Of a stretch of DNA of 15,038 nucleotides, positions 1-8,086 are shown in pieces. Positions within the stretch are counted from its first letter, which is position 1. Each line of letters starts with the position of its first letter. The stretch is from Caldithrix sp. (lineage in GTDB: Bacteria > Zhuqueibacterota > Zhuqueibacteria > Oceanimicrobiales > Oceanimicrobiaceae): the NCBI GenBank assembly GCA_004357015.1, contig SMXE01000049.1, forward strand, positions 1 through 15,038. Direction: 5' to 3'. A program made the translations under genes and the position numbers. The notes under the pieces were generated by a model that was not told where the DNA came from, searched no databases, and saw only the letters and a list, made by a program, of their open reading frames with translations.

Positions 1-1
1 A

Positions 2-988
2 GCCCGGGACCTGCCTGTTGTGCGGTTTGGGGACTCAGACAGTTTGCGGGTTGGCGAGTGGGTGTTGGCGATTGGCAACCCTCTGGACCTCCGGTCCACT
101 GTAACTGCCGGGATCATCAGTGCCAAAGGGCGCCAAATCGATATCATGCAAGATCGCTATAGCATTGAGAGCTTCCTGCAGACAGACGCCGCCATCAACC
201 CCGGAAACAGCGGCGGTGCGTTGGTCAATTTGCGCGGAGAGGTTATCGGGGTGAACACGGCCATTGCTACTGAGACGGGCTATAATGCCGGGTTCGGGTT
301 TGCGATTCCTATCAACCTGGCACGAAAGATCATGTCTGATCTGATCGAAAAGGGCAAAGTTGAGCGTGGCTATCTGGGAATCTCAATGCAAAGCGTAGAT
401 GGGAAGAAGGCGAGAGCGCTGGGTTTGGACCGGCCGCAAGGCGTTTTTGTGGAGGAGGTTCTCCGCGATAGCCCGGCCGACAAATCTGGTTTGAAGACAA
501 AAGACGTGATACTCACGGTCAATGGCCAGAGCGTGAATAAAAGTAATCAGCTACAGGCCATGATAGCAAGAAAAAGCCCCGGGCAAAATGTGCGGCTCGA
601 AATCGTCAGGAAGCGCAAGCCCATGACGGTCGATGTCAGGCTTGGCGTGAGACAGGAGACTGATGTTCAGGTGGCAAAGAAAACCGCGCGCCACAGTTTT
701 GAGAACCTGGGTATCGCGGTCGAGGATATTACGACGAGTTGGGCCAGTGACACGGGTTACATCGGACCGGCCGGCGCCCTGGTTGTCGGCGTGGAACGAT
801 ATAGTCCGGTGGAAGAGTCCGGATTACGTGAAGGGGATGTCATCGTTGAAATTAACGACCGTATCATTGATGGCAAGGAATCGTTTCAGCAGGCATTAGA
901 TGAACAGGAGCCGGGATCAGTTGCCATCTTTACAGTCAGGAGGTTTAACCGCAAGTTTCATTTCTTTGTGGAGATAAGTGCCGATTAG
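2..988 (+). CDS. HtrA/Do-like periplasmic serine protease, 3' part (5' end outside window)
   Basis: This is a trypsin-like protease with PDZ domains that would degrade or refold damaged envelope proteins. The reading frame is open from base 2 ([13 protein letters not shown]...), so the gene starts before the window, and the protease part with the catalytic His and Asp is missing here. The Ser motif [13 protein letters not shown] is present, with the nucleophile codon at 209-211. A first PDZ domain follows (about bases 365-635, starting RGYLGIS), then a second, more divergent one (about 700-980, with [18 protein letters not shown] and GDVIVEIND). The GTG at 20 is only an internal Val codon. 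The protein is clearly paralogous to the complete protease at 2260-3774, sharing for example the pattern INLA-x3-M-x-DLIE-x-G-x-V-x-RGYLG. A terminator follows 40 nt after the stop. The family is certain; which Do subtype (DegP, DegQ or MucD) cannot be decided. Confidence 0.95.
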   Translation, partial: ARDLPVVRFGDSDSLRVGEWVLAIGNPLDLRSTVTAGIISAKGRQIDIMQDRYSIESFLQTDAAINPGNSGGALVNLRGEVIGVNTAIATETGYNAGFGFAIPINLARKIMSDLIEKGKVERGYLGISMQSVDGKKARALGLDRPQGVFVEEVLRDSPADKSGLKTKDVILTVNGQSVNKSNQLQAMIARKSPGQNVRLEIVRKRKPMTVDVRLGVRQETDVQVAKKTARHSFENLGIAVEDITTSWASDTGYIGPAGALVVGVERYSPVEESGLREGDVIVEINDRIIDGKESFQQALDEQEPGSVAIFTVRRFNRKFHFFVEISAD

Positions 989-1028
989 GCGTTGAACATT
1001 GGCAATCGGATCTTATTTGACCCGATAG

Positions 1029-1054
1029 AGCAGAGGCTTACCTCTGCTTTTTTT
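1029..1054 (+). terminator. Rho-independent terminator after the first htrA-like gene
   Basis: The arms AGCAGAGG and CCTCTGCT (8 bp, perfect) enclose the loop CTTA and are followed directly by six T. It lies 40 nt after the protease stop codon and separates that gene from dnaJ. Confidence 0.93.
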
Positions 1055-1055
1055 A

Positions 1056-1085
1056 TGTGTGACACTTTGACATCTCGGTCACACA
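1056..1085. promoter_or_regulatory. Inverted repeat TGTGTGAC-N14-GTCACACA, possible activator site
   Basis: Two perfect 8-bp arms (1056-1063 and 1078-1085) are separated by 14 bp. The centre lies about 115 bp upstream of the start point predicted from the sigma-54-like promoter at 1160-1175, a distance typical for sites of sigma-54 enhancer-binding proteins. It begins right after the terminator T-tract and no gene covers it. The two-fold symmetry is seen; the role as a protein-binding site is inferred. It could also be a chance repeat. Confidence 0.45.
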
Positions 1086-1159
1086 GTTGACCTCAGAATA
1101 TGTTAGTCGCTCTTGGATGTAACTCGTGTAGAAATATATTCTTGTGGTGGTCTTGTATC

Positions 1160-1175
1160 TGGCACATTAATTGCT
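1160..1175 (+). promoter_or_regulatory. Sigma-54 (-24/-12) promoter for dnaJ
   Basis: TGGCACATTAATTGCT matches every defined position of the sigma-54 consensus TGGCAC-R-N4-TTGCW. The GG (1161-1162) and GC (1173-1174) lie exactly 12 bp apart, start to start, as this holoenzyme requires. The predicted start point is around 1185-1187, giving a leader of about 60 nt before the ATG at 1245. The spacer contains no other gene. Confidence 0.78.
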
Positions 1176-1244
1176 TTATTATGCCGATAATATATCTGCC
1201 TGAATTTTCGGCAGAGATGCACGGGAATACAATGAAAGCAAAAC

Positions 1245-2144
1245 ATGCAAGGTAAAGATTTGTATAGAATTCTTGGCGTCGATCAGAGCGCGGGTGCAGA
1301 CGCCATAAAGAAAGCCTATCGCAAGCTGGCAAAGGAGTACCATCCGGATAAACATCCGGGTGACAAAGGGGCTGAGCAGCGATTCAAGGAAATTTCTCAG
1401 GCTTACAGCGTACTTGGCGATCCCAAGAAGCGTCAGCAGTATGACCAGATCCGAAAATTCGGGTTTCCTCCGAGGCATGCAGGTGGTGGGTTTCAGGCGC
1501 CGGGCGCAGATTTTGACTTCAGCGAGATTTTTGGCAATGCGGCGCGTACCGGCGGGCGCAGGAGAGGTCGGATGGCCGGCGGAGATTTCAACCTTGACGA
1601 TTTTTTCGGCTTTGACGGACTCGGTAACATGTTTAGTCAGATTTTTGAAACTCAGCAAGCAAGAAGCCGAGGGCACTCGTCAAATGGGGCGCGGACAAAT
1701 CCGAATGACATACAGGCCACGTTGGAAGTGCCATTCAAAACGGCGGCGCTTGGCGGGAAAATGATGTTCAAGATACCGAATCAGAACGGGAAGCAAGTTT
1801 CCCTGAATATTCCTGCCGGTACACAAAGTGGAAAAAAGCTGCGGCTTTCCGGTCAGGGTAAAGTGGGCGCCAACGGTCACCGAGGCGATTTACTCGTGAC
1901 GCTCAAAGTGCCCAAACACCGGTTTTTCGAAATGCGCGGCTTTGATGTGCATTGCGAAATTCCATTGGAAAAAAGCAAAGCCAAGAAAGGCACTAAGCTG
2001 CGCGTCAAGACAATCCACAGCAAGACGGTTGAGCTGAAGATTCCGATGGGCACAAAGGATGGACAACTGTTTCGTCTCGCCGGTATGGGCATCTTGCATG
2101 GCAAACAACAGGGTGATCAGTACGTGAAGATCAAGGTGAAATAA
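1245..2144 (+). CDS. DnaJ-family J-domain co-chaperone, CbpA-like (no zinc finger)
   Basis: This is a cytoplasmic Hsp40 that delivers clients to DnaK and stimulates its ATPase. The J domain spans residues 3-70 with the HPD motif at 33-35. A Gly/Phe-rich linker with Asp-Phe motifs follows (about 72-135). Two C-terminal beta domains with the typical IPAGTQSGKKLRLSGQG and HRGDLLVTLKV motifs lie at about 150-299. The four CxxCxGxG zinc motifs of true DnaJ are absent, so at 299 aa it belongs to the CbpA/type-B group. The start fits the family's usual beginning (M-x-x-KD-x-Y-x-ILGV). The ribosome site is weak, and a 12-codon frame (1217-1255) overlaps the start. Upstream lie a sigma-54-type promoter and an inverted repeat. 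It is probably a partner of the DnaK encoded at 4365-6272. It could be named cbpA; I leave the symbol open. Confidence 0.93.
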   Translation: MQGKDLYRILGVDQSAGADAIKKAYRKLAKEYHPDKHPGDKGAEQRFKEISQAYSVLGDPKKRQQYDQIRKFGFPPRHAGGGFQAPGADFDFSEIFGNAARTGGRRRGRMAGGDFNLDDFFGFDGLGNMFSQIFETQQARSRGHSSNGARTNPNDIQATLEVPFKTAALGGKMMFKIPNQNGKQVSLNIPAGTQSGKKLRLSGQGKVGANGHRGDLLVTLKVPKHRFFEMRGFDVHCEIPLEKSKAKKGTKLRVKTIHSKTVELKIPMGTKDGQLFRLAGMGILHGKQQGDQYVKIKVK

Positions 2145-2179
2145 TGCCGTGTCGTAGCCATTATACGAACTCGATCCGC

Positions 2180-2194
2180 TGGAACTTAGTTGCT
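2180..2194 (+). promoter_or_regulatory. Possible sigma-54-like site before the second protease gene, spacing 1 bp short
   Basis: TGGAACTTAGTTGCT carries the GG and TTGCT elements, but their distance is 11 bp, start to start, instead of 12. It lies 67 nt before the protease ATG, like the matching sites before dnaJ (71 nt) and dnaK (57 nt). The 115-nt spacer between the dnaJ stop and this gene shows no clear terminator, only a 6-bp repeat (ATAATG and CATTAT, 2141-2164). Sigma-54 tolerates spacing changes poorly, so this may be inactive. Confidence 0.25.
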
Positions 2195-2259
2195 TCAAAG
2201 ACCGTTTGATTACATTACGTTAGCTGATTGGTGACTCAAATGAATTGTGGAGGGACAAA

Positions 2260-3774
2260 ATGAATAAGGGTGCTAAGCGGACAACGCTTATCGTTTTTTC
2301 GGTGGTTGTCGGTATCATGGTTGGTCTGGTCGTCGCTTCCAATTTCGGTTTGACCAGAAACGGATTTGCAGACAGTGTGACCAGCGAGCAAGTTTCCAGT
2401 GTTGTTGAACCGTTGCCACAGGTAAACTCGGATCTGGAAGCGACCAGCCGGGCTTTTGTTGCGATTGCCAAACGGGTCATTCCGACAGTGGTCGCGATTA
2501 CAAGCGAGAAAACGGTCAAAGTACGGGACCCCTTCTCTAATTTTTTTCACAACGATGACTTTTTCAGACGGTTTTTCCGTCAACCTCGAGGCGAGCAGGA
2601 GTATAAGCAGCGCGGCCTTGGTTCCGGCGTGATCGTCTCCCCGGATGGGTATATTATGACGAATTACCACGTGATCAAAGACGCGGATGAAATCAACGTC
2701 AGGATAGACCGAAAGGCCTTCAAAGCTGAAGTGGTAGGAACAGATCCCGCCACCGATCTCGCGATAGTCAAAATCGATGAAAAAAATCTGCCGGCTATTC
2801 TGTTCGGTGATTCAGATAAGCTTGAGGTTGGAGAGTTGGTCCTGGCTGTCGGCAGCCCGTTCGATTTGAGACTGCAACACACTGTCACATCGGGAATCAT
2901 AAGCGCCAAGGGAAGAACGCTCAACCTCAGTGGCGAACTGACTTACCAGGATTTTATTCAGACGGACGCCGCCATCAATCCAGGAAATAGTGGTGGCGCG
3001 TTGGTCAATATTCATGGGGAACTCATCGGCATCAATACTGCTATCTATGCTGGAAACACCGGTGGCAATGTCGGCATCGGGTTTGCCGTGCCCATCAACC
3101 TGGCCAAACACGTGATGGATGATCTGATCGAACACGGCGAAGTGGTTCGCGGGTATCTTGGAGTTTTCATCAGCACGTTGGATGAGGAGTTAGGCGAAGC
3201 GCTGAAGATCGGCGACAATGAGGGTGCTGTGGTTACCCAGGTGGTTGAAGGGACTCCCGCCGATAAAGCCGGTTTGAAAAAGTATGACGTTATCAGAGAG
3301 GTGGACGGCCGTAAGATCACAGATTCTCAGGCGCTTACGAATCTCGTCGCTTCCTACCGACCCGGCGATAAGATTGACCTCAACGTTGTTCGGGATGGCA
3401 AGGAGAAAATGATCCGCGTTGAACTGCAGAAGCGACCCAACTCTGCAACTAACAGCCGCCCGGCCTTACCGCAGGATGACGATGTCTTAAGCAAGCTCGG
3501 CCTGCACGTGTCAAATCTCACCGACGAACTGGCCAGCAAATATGGTTATGAAGAAGAGCAGGGTATCATCGTCCACGATGTCGGGGAAAACAGCGTTGCT
3601 GCTGAAAAAGGCATGCGTGTCGGCGATCTCATCATTGAAATTGATAGGCAAAAAGTTAGGTCTGTAAGAGAGTTCGAGAAAATTGTTGACGATTTCGAGG
3701 CTGGACAGGTTGTCTTGTTCCAGGTCAAACGCGGACGAAGCAGTCACTTCATTGCCATGAAAGTTCCGAAGTAA
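2260..3774 (+). CDS. HtrA/Do-like periplasmic serine protease, complete
   Basis: This is an envelope protease and chaperone of the DegP/DegQ/MucD type, 504 aa from the ATG at 2260. That start is chosen because the strong ribosome site GGAGGG lies 6 nt before it; a TTG at 2245 would sit upstream of that site. Residues about 9-27 form a hydrophobic signal or anchor segment with basic residues before it. The catalytic triad is visible: His137 (TNYHVIKDAD), Asp166 (DPATDLAIVKID) and Ser244 ([13 protein letters not shown]). PDZ1 spans about 295-390 and PDZ2 about 412-500. A Phe/Asp/Arg-rich loop (about 90-112) precedes the protease core, resembling the LA loop region of Do proteases. Length is normal for the family (about 450-510). 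It is a paralogue of the truncated gene at the left edge, with dnaJ between them. The FmdB-type gene follows after 24 nt and is probably cotranscribed. Confidence 0.96.
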   Translation: MNKGAKRTTLIVFSVVVGIMVGLVVASNFGLTRNGFADSVTSEQVSSVVEPLPQVNSDLEATSRAFVAIAKRVIPTVVAITSEKTVKVRDPFSNFFHNDDFFRRFFRQPRGEQEYKQRGLGSGVIVSPDGYIMTNYHVIKDADEINVRIDRKAFKAEVVGTDPATDLAIVKIDEKNLPAILFGDSDKLEVGELVLAVGSPFDLRLQHTVTSGIISAKGRTLNLSGELTYQDFIQTDAAINPGNSGGALVNIHGELIGINTAIYAGNTGGNVGIGFAVPINLAKHVMDDLIEHGEVVRGYLGVFISTLDEELGEALKIGDNEGAVVTQVVEGTPADKAGLKKYDVIREVDGRKITDSQALTNLVASYRPGDKIDLNVVRDGKEKMIRVELQKRPNSATNSRPALPQDDDVLSKLGLHVSNLTDELASKYGYEEEQGIIVHDVGENSVAAEKGMRVGDLIIEIDRQKVRSVREFEKIVDDFEAGQVVLFQVKRGRSSHFIAMKVPK

Positions 3775-3798
3775 ACTTAATCGAAAGGACGAGAATCA

Positions 3799-4092
3799 AT
3801 GCCGACATATGAGTATGTATGTGGGGAATGCGACCACCATTTTGAGGAGTTCCAGAGGATTACCGCTGAGCCGTTGGAGACCTGTCCTCAATGCAACGGT
3901 TCTGTTACCCGGCTGATCAGTGCCGGCAATGGGCTGATTTTTAAGGGTTCCGGTTTCTATATTACGGACTACAAGAACAACTCAGGGAACTCTGCAAAAC
4001 CGAAGGACAAGTCCGAATCGAAGAGCAAGTCCGAATCGAAGAGCAAAACAGAAGGCCAATCGTCCGCATCGTCGAGTTCTTCCGATGACTAA
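3799..4092 (+). CDS. FmdB-family zinc-ribbon protein
   Basis: This is a 97-aa protein whose first 60 residues match the FmdB/CxxC_CxxC_SSSS family: MPTYEYVCGECDHHFEEF, then CPQCNGSVTRLIS. The two CxxC pairs (Cys8/Cys11 and Cys33/Cys36) should bind one zinc ion, and the GSGFYITDY end of the domain is typical. The family was named as a putative regulator of the fmd amidase operon, but its molecular role is not established. The tail is a Lys/Ser/Glu low-complexity stretch that includes two exact 18-bp tandem repeats. The ribosome site is AAGGACG, about 9 nt before the ATG. It lies 24 nt after the protease gene and is closed by a terminator, so it is the last gene of that unit. Confidence 0.9.
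   Translation: MPTYEYVCGECDHHFEEFQRITAEPLETCPQCNGSVTRLISAGNGLIFKGSGFYITDYKNNSGNSAKPKDKSESKSKSESKSKTEGQSSASSSSSDD
4008..4043 (+). repeat. Two exact 18-bp tandem repeats in the FmdB-type gene tail
   Basis: The unit CAAGTCCGAATCGAAGAG occurs at 4008-4025 and again at 4026-4043. It keeps the reading frame and extends the Ser/Lys/Glu tail by six residues. This fits slippage expansion in a disordered tail. Confidence 0.9.
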
Positions 4093-4126
4093 TCGGATGC
4101 GAAGATTCCTTCTTTTTGAATAGGGG

Positions 4127-4155
4127 AAAGGGCGTTTCACCTACGCCCTTTTTTG
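4127..4155 (+). terminator. Rho-independent terminator after the FmdB-type gene
   Basis: The arms AAGGGCGT and ACGCCCTT enclose a 7-nt loop and are followed by TTTT. It begins 35 nt after the stop codon at 4092 and isolates dnaK from the upstream genes. Confidence 0.92.
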
Positions 4156-4293
4156 TGTTTGGGATAACCATGCCATAATGTCAGAATCGTCGGGCAAAAT
4201 GTAACTGTCATTGAAAACAAGAAGATTGTTTTGTGGAATTGTAAGTCCATTCAAATTAATATTTTAAGTAAGATTAGGTATCTGGGGCGCCAT

Positions 4294-4309
4294 TGGCATA
4301 GTCTTTGCT
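4294..4309 (+). promoter_or_regulatory. Sigma-54 (-24/-12) promoter for dnaK
   Basis: TGGCATAGTCTTTGCT fits TGGCAY-R-N4-TTGCW, with GG (4295-4296) and GC (4307-4308) 12 bp apart, start to start. The predicted start point is near 4320, giving a leader of about 45 nt before the ATG. The stretch upstream (about 4190-4280) is rich in A and T, which may aid the bending that enhancer-driven promoters need. I see no CIRCE element here. Confidence 0.75.
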
Positions 4310-4334
4310 TAAACGGGCACAGTATTGGTTGTGA

Positions 4335-6272
<1,938 letters not shown>

Positions 6273-6300
6273 ATCGATTTGATTCGCGGTTCAATTTTAC

Positions 6301-6340
6301 AACAGAAGCGGGATTTGATGAATCTCGCTTCTGTTATTTT
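6301..6340 (+). terminator. Strong terminator after dnaK
   Basis: A 15-bp stem (6301-6315 with 6321-6335, one G-U pair) has the 5-nt loop TGATG and is followed by ATTTT. The core arms AACAGAAGCG and CGCTTCTGTT are perfect. It begins 28 nt after the dnaK stop codon. Confidence 0.93.
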
Positions 6341-6435
6341 AGGGTGGTTTCCATTTCAGAATTTGCTTGCTTTTAACAACTGAAATTGCAAAATTCGGCT
6401 TTCATGTTCAAAGCAATAGGAGGAGTGTATTAGCG

Positions 6436-6954
6436 ATGAAAGTACATCAGATTGTCATTCTCATTATGGTCATCACAGCTTCTTTTTCGGCTTGCAGCAA
6501 ACCGCAGAGCGAGGAAGATGTGTGGCAGCAAGCGAGCCAGTTCGAGAAAGAATCGAAGTTCGACGAGGCTATTCACGGATATGAAAAACTCGTGAAACAG
6601 TTTTCTGACGGCAAGTATGCTGAAGAGGCCTTGCAACGGGAGGCGTTCTTATACTATAATAATATCAAAGATTTTTACAAGACCATTGAGTGCCATGAGC
6701 GCTTGGTAGAACATTATCCCGAGAGCCAATTTGCCGCACAGGCCAGCTTCATGGTCGGGTATGTTTATGCAAATGATCTCAAAGAATATGAGAAAGCTGA
6801 GGCGGCATACAACCAGTTTCTTGAGTTGTACCCGGAAAGCGAACTGGGGGAAAGCGTGAAGTGGGAACTGGAGCATCTCGGACAAGACGTTAACGAGCAA
6901 CTCATCAATTTGTTTGGTAAGGAAGAATCGAACGGATCCGTCAAGAGCAATTGA
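6436..6954 (+). CDS. TPR-repeat lipoprotein
   Basis: This 172-aa protein is probably anchored in the envelope by a lipid. The ATG at 6436 is chosen because AGGAGGAG lies about 10 nt before it. Residues 1-19 form a signal peptide ending in the lipobox-like FSAC (Cys20); Phe at -3 is less usual than Leu. The rest consists of helical tetratricopeptide-type repeats with the signatures FDEAIHGYEKLVKQF, FYKTIECHERLVEHYPES and YEKAEAAYNQFLELYPES, as in the outer-membrane assembly lipoprotein BamD and YbgF-like proteins. It is shorter than BamD (about 240 aa), so I do not give that name. It has its own terminator and stands alone between dnaK and the bat operon. It likely acts as a protein-protein scaffold. 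It resembles the N-terminal half of the lipoprotein at 9983-10915. Confidence 0.85.
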   Translation: MKVHQIVILIMVITASFSACSKPQSEEDVWQQASQFEKESKFDEAIHGYEKLVKQFSDGKYAEEALQREAFLYYNNIKDFYKTIECHERLVEHYPESQFAAQASFMVGYVYANDLKEYEKAEAAYNQFLELYPESELGESVKWELEHLGQDVNEQLINLFGKEESNGSVKSN

Positions 6955-6978
6955 TGTTGCGATATAGTCTGCTGTAAG

Positions 6979-7036
6979 AAAGCCGAATTCTCAATTCGAA
7001 AGCTCACATTTCGTTTTCAAAGTTCGGCTTTTTTAT
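6979..7036 (+). terminator. Terminator with nested hairpin after the TPR lipoprotein gene
   Basis: The outer arms AAAGCCGAA (6979-6987) and TTCGGCTTT (7023-7031) pair perfectly and are followed by a T-rich run. An inner pair CGAAA (6997-7001) and TTTCG (7009-7013) can shorten the long loop. It begins 25 nt after the stop at 6954 and separates this gene from the bat operon. Confidence 0.75.
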
Positions 7037-7120
7037 TGTTTTAAAGCCTCGCTTCTGCGGCGCTACCTCCCGGAACTTTTATACTCAAGTAAAGTATATT
7101 ATTCGATTTTTGGGCGGAAT

Positions 7121-8065
7121 ATGGTGATCTCTTCGTTTCTGACAATCCCAATTTTGCTGGTTGCTTCTGGTGTGGCGCAGGTGACCGACAGCATGGATGT
7201 GACGTTGCCGGGCATACGCGGCCAGATCAAAGCGACGGTGCAGGTGGAGCGCAGCGAAGTGCCTCAGAACCGGACGCTAACCTACACGGTCCGCATTAGC
7301 TGGCACGGCGATCTTGAACGCTACGCGATCGGGAAGTTCGACATCCCGCCTCTCAGCAATCTCGAAATCGTCGGCAACTCGTCTTCTAATTGGGTGGGCG
7401 AAGTGAATGGGGTGAAGCAGGCTGTAAAGAACTATGAATTCACGCTGAGGCCGCAATCTCTTGGCATGGCCTACATAGACGGAGTCCTCATTGAGTACGA
7501 AGATGTGAGCGAAGGTGAGCGCCACACTTTGGTCACGAGCAGATTAGAGGTGAAAGTCGTTGCTCCCATTCGGGAGACGAATTTTGGCGGATGGGTTTTG
7601 ATGGGTAGCACACTATTGCTGCTGGTCCTGCTTGCCGGTTCGGGCATGCTTTTTGTGAAACGCAAACGGGCGAAAGAAGCGAAATGCGAAGCGTTGGCAG
7701 CGCAGGCAGTGCCAATAGAGAGCACGTATCTATCGGAGCTGAAGGAAAAAGTAAAACTCACAAATCAAAATACCGACGCCTTTGCAACACTTTCCAGGAT
7801 ACTGCGACGATACCTGTCGGAAAAATATACCATTCCGGCGCTAGGCACAACGACAGCCGAAATTTGCCAGGAATTGCACAAGATGGCGGTTGATGAAAAA
7901 ATAGTCAGTAGCACGGATGAGGTCCTCGACACTTGCGACGTGGCAAAGTTCTCTGGCGGGCAAACAGAGCGCGGCACTCTGGAGCGCATTTATACGTTGG
8001 TGGAAGAGATTCTGAATCAGAATAAGCGGGTGAAAATAGCAGATGCAGAAAAAAACGACAGATAG
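7121..8065 (+). CDS. BatD-like membrane protein A, first gene of the bat operon
   Basis: This 314-aa protein has a signal peptide (1-20, ending VASGVAQ), a beta-rich extracytoplasmic domain (about 25-150) of the kind found in BatD/oxygen-tolerance proteins, one transmembrane helix (157-179), a basic stop-transfer patch (KRKR), and a cytoplasmic helical domain (about 215-300). The cytoplasmic domain has the pattern LSRILRRYLSEKY-x-IPAL-x3-TT and ends in CDVAKFSGG. The same layout and motifs occur in the protein at 10899-11963, so the two are paralogues. It precedes moxR by 21 nt and probably forms a membrane link between periplasm and the MoxR/DUF58 pair; this is inferred from context. The ribosome site is weak (GGGCGG very close to the ATG), and an AT-rich stretch at 7075-7110 may hold a promoter that I cannot define. 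The cytoplasmic part may be related to DUF4381-type domains. Confidence 0.82.
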   Translation: MVISSFLTIPILLVASGVAQVTDSMDVTLPGIRGQIKATVQVERSEVPQNRTLTYTVRISWHGDLERYAIGKFDIPPLSNLEIVGNSSSNWVGEVNGVKQAVKNYEFTLRPQSLGMAYIDGVLIEYEDVSEGERHTLVTSRLEVKVVAPIRETNFGGWVLMGSTLLLLVLLAGSGMLFVKRKRAKEAKCEALAAQAVPIESTYLSELKEKVKLTNQNTDAFATLSRILRRYLSEKYTIPALGTTTAEICQELHKMAVDEKIVSSTDEVLDTCDVAKFSGGQTERGTLERIYTLVEEILNQNKRVKIADAEKNDR

Positions 8066-8086
8066 AAATATAACAGTGGAGGATAG

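Noticed and set aside
1102..1130. Possible CIRCE (HrcA operator) near TTAGTCGCTC before dnaJ
   Set aside because: Only the first few bases resemble TTAGCACTC, and no matching GAGTGCTAA arm follows at 9 bp.
1179..1676. Long antisense frame over dnaJ
   Set aside because: It has no recognisable domain and covers a clear J-domain gene. Like the other opposite-strand frames here, it looks like a codon shadow.
6346..6391. Possible sigma-54 promoter before the TPR lipoprotein gene (TGG, ATTTGCTT, ATTGCA)
   Set aside because: None of the TTGC elements has a GG 12 bp upstream.
7080..7100. -10-like boxes TATACT and TATATT before the bat operon
   Set aside because: No acceptable -35 element is found at 16-18 bp for either, so no promoter is called although one is expected in this area.
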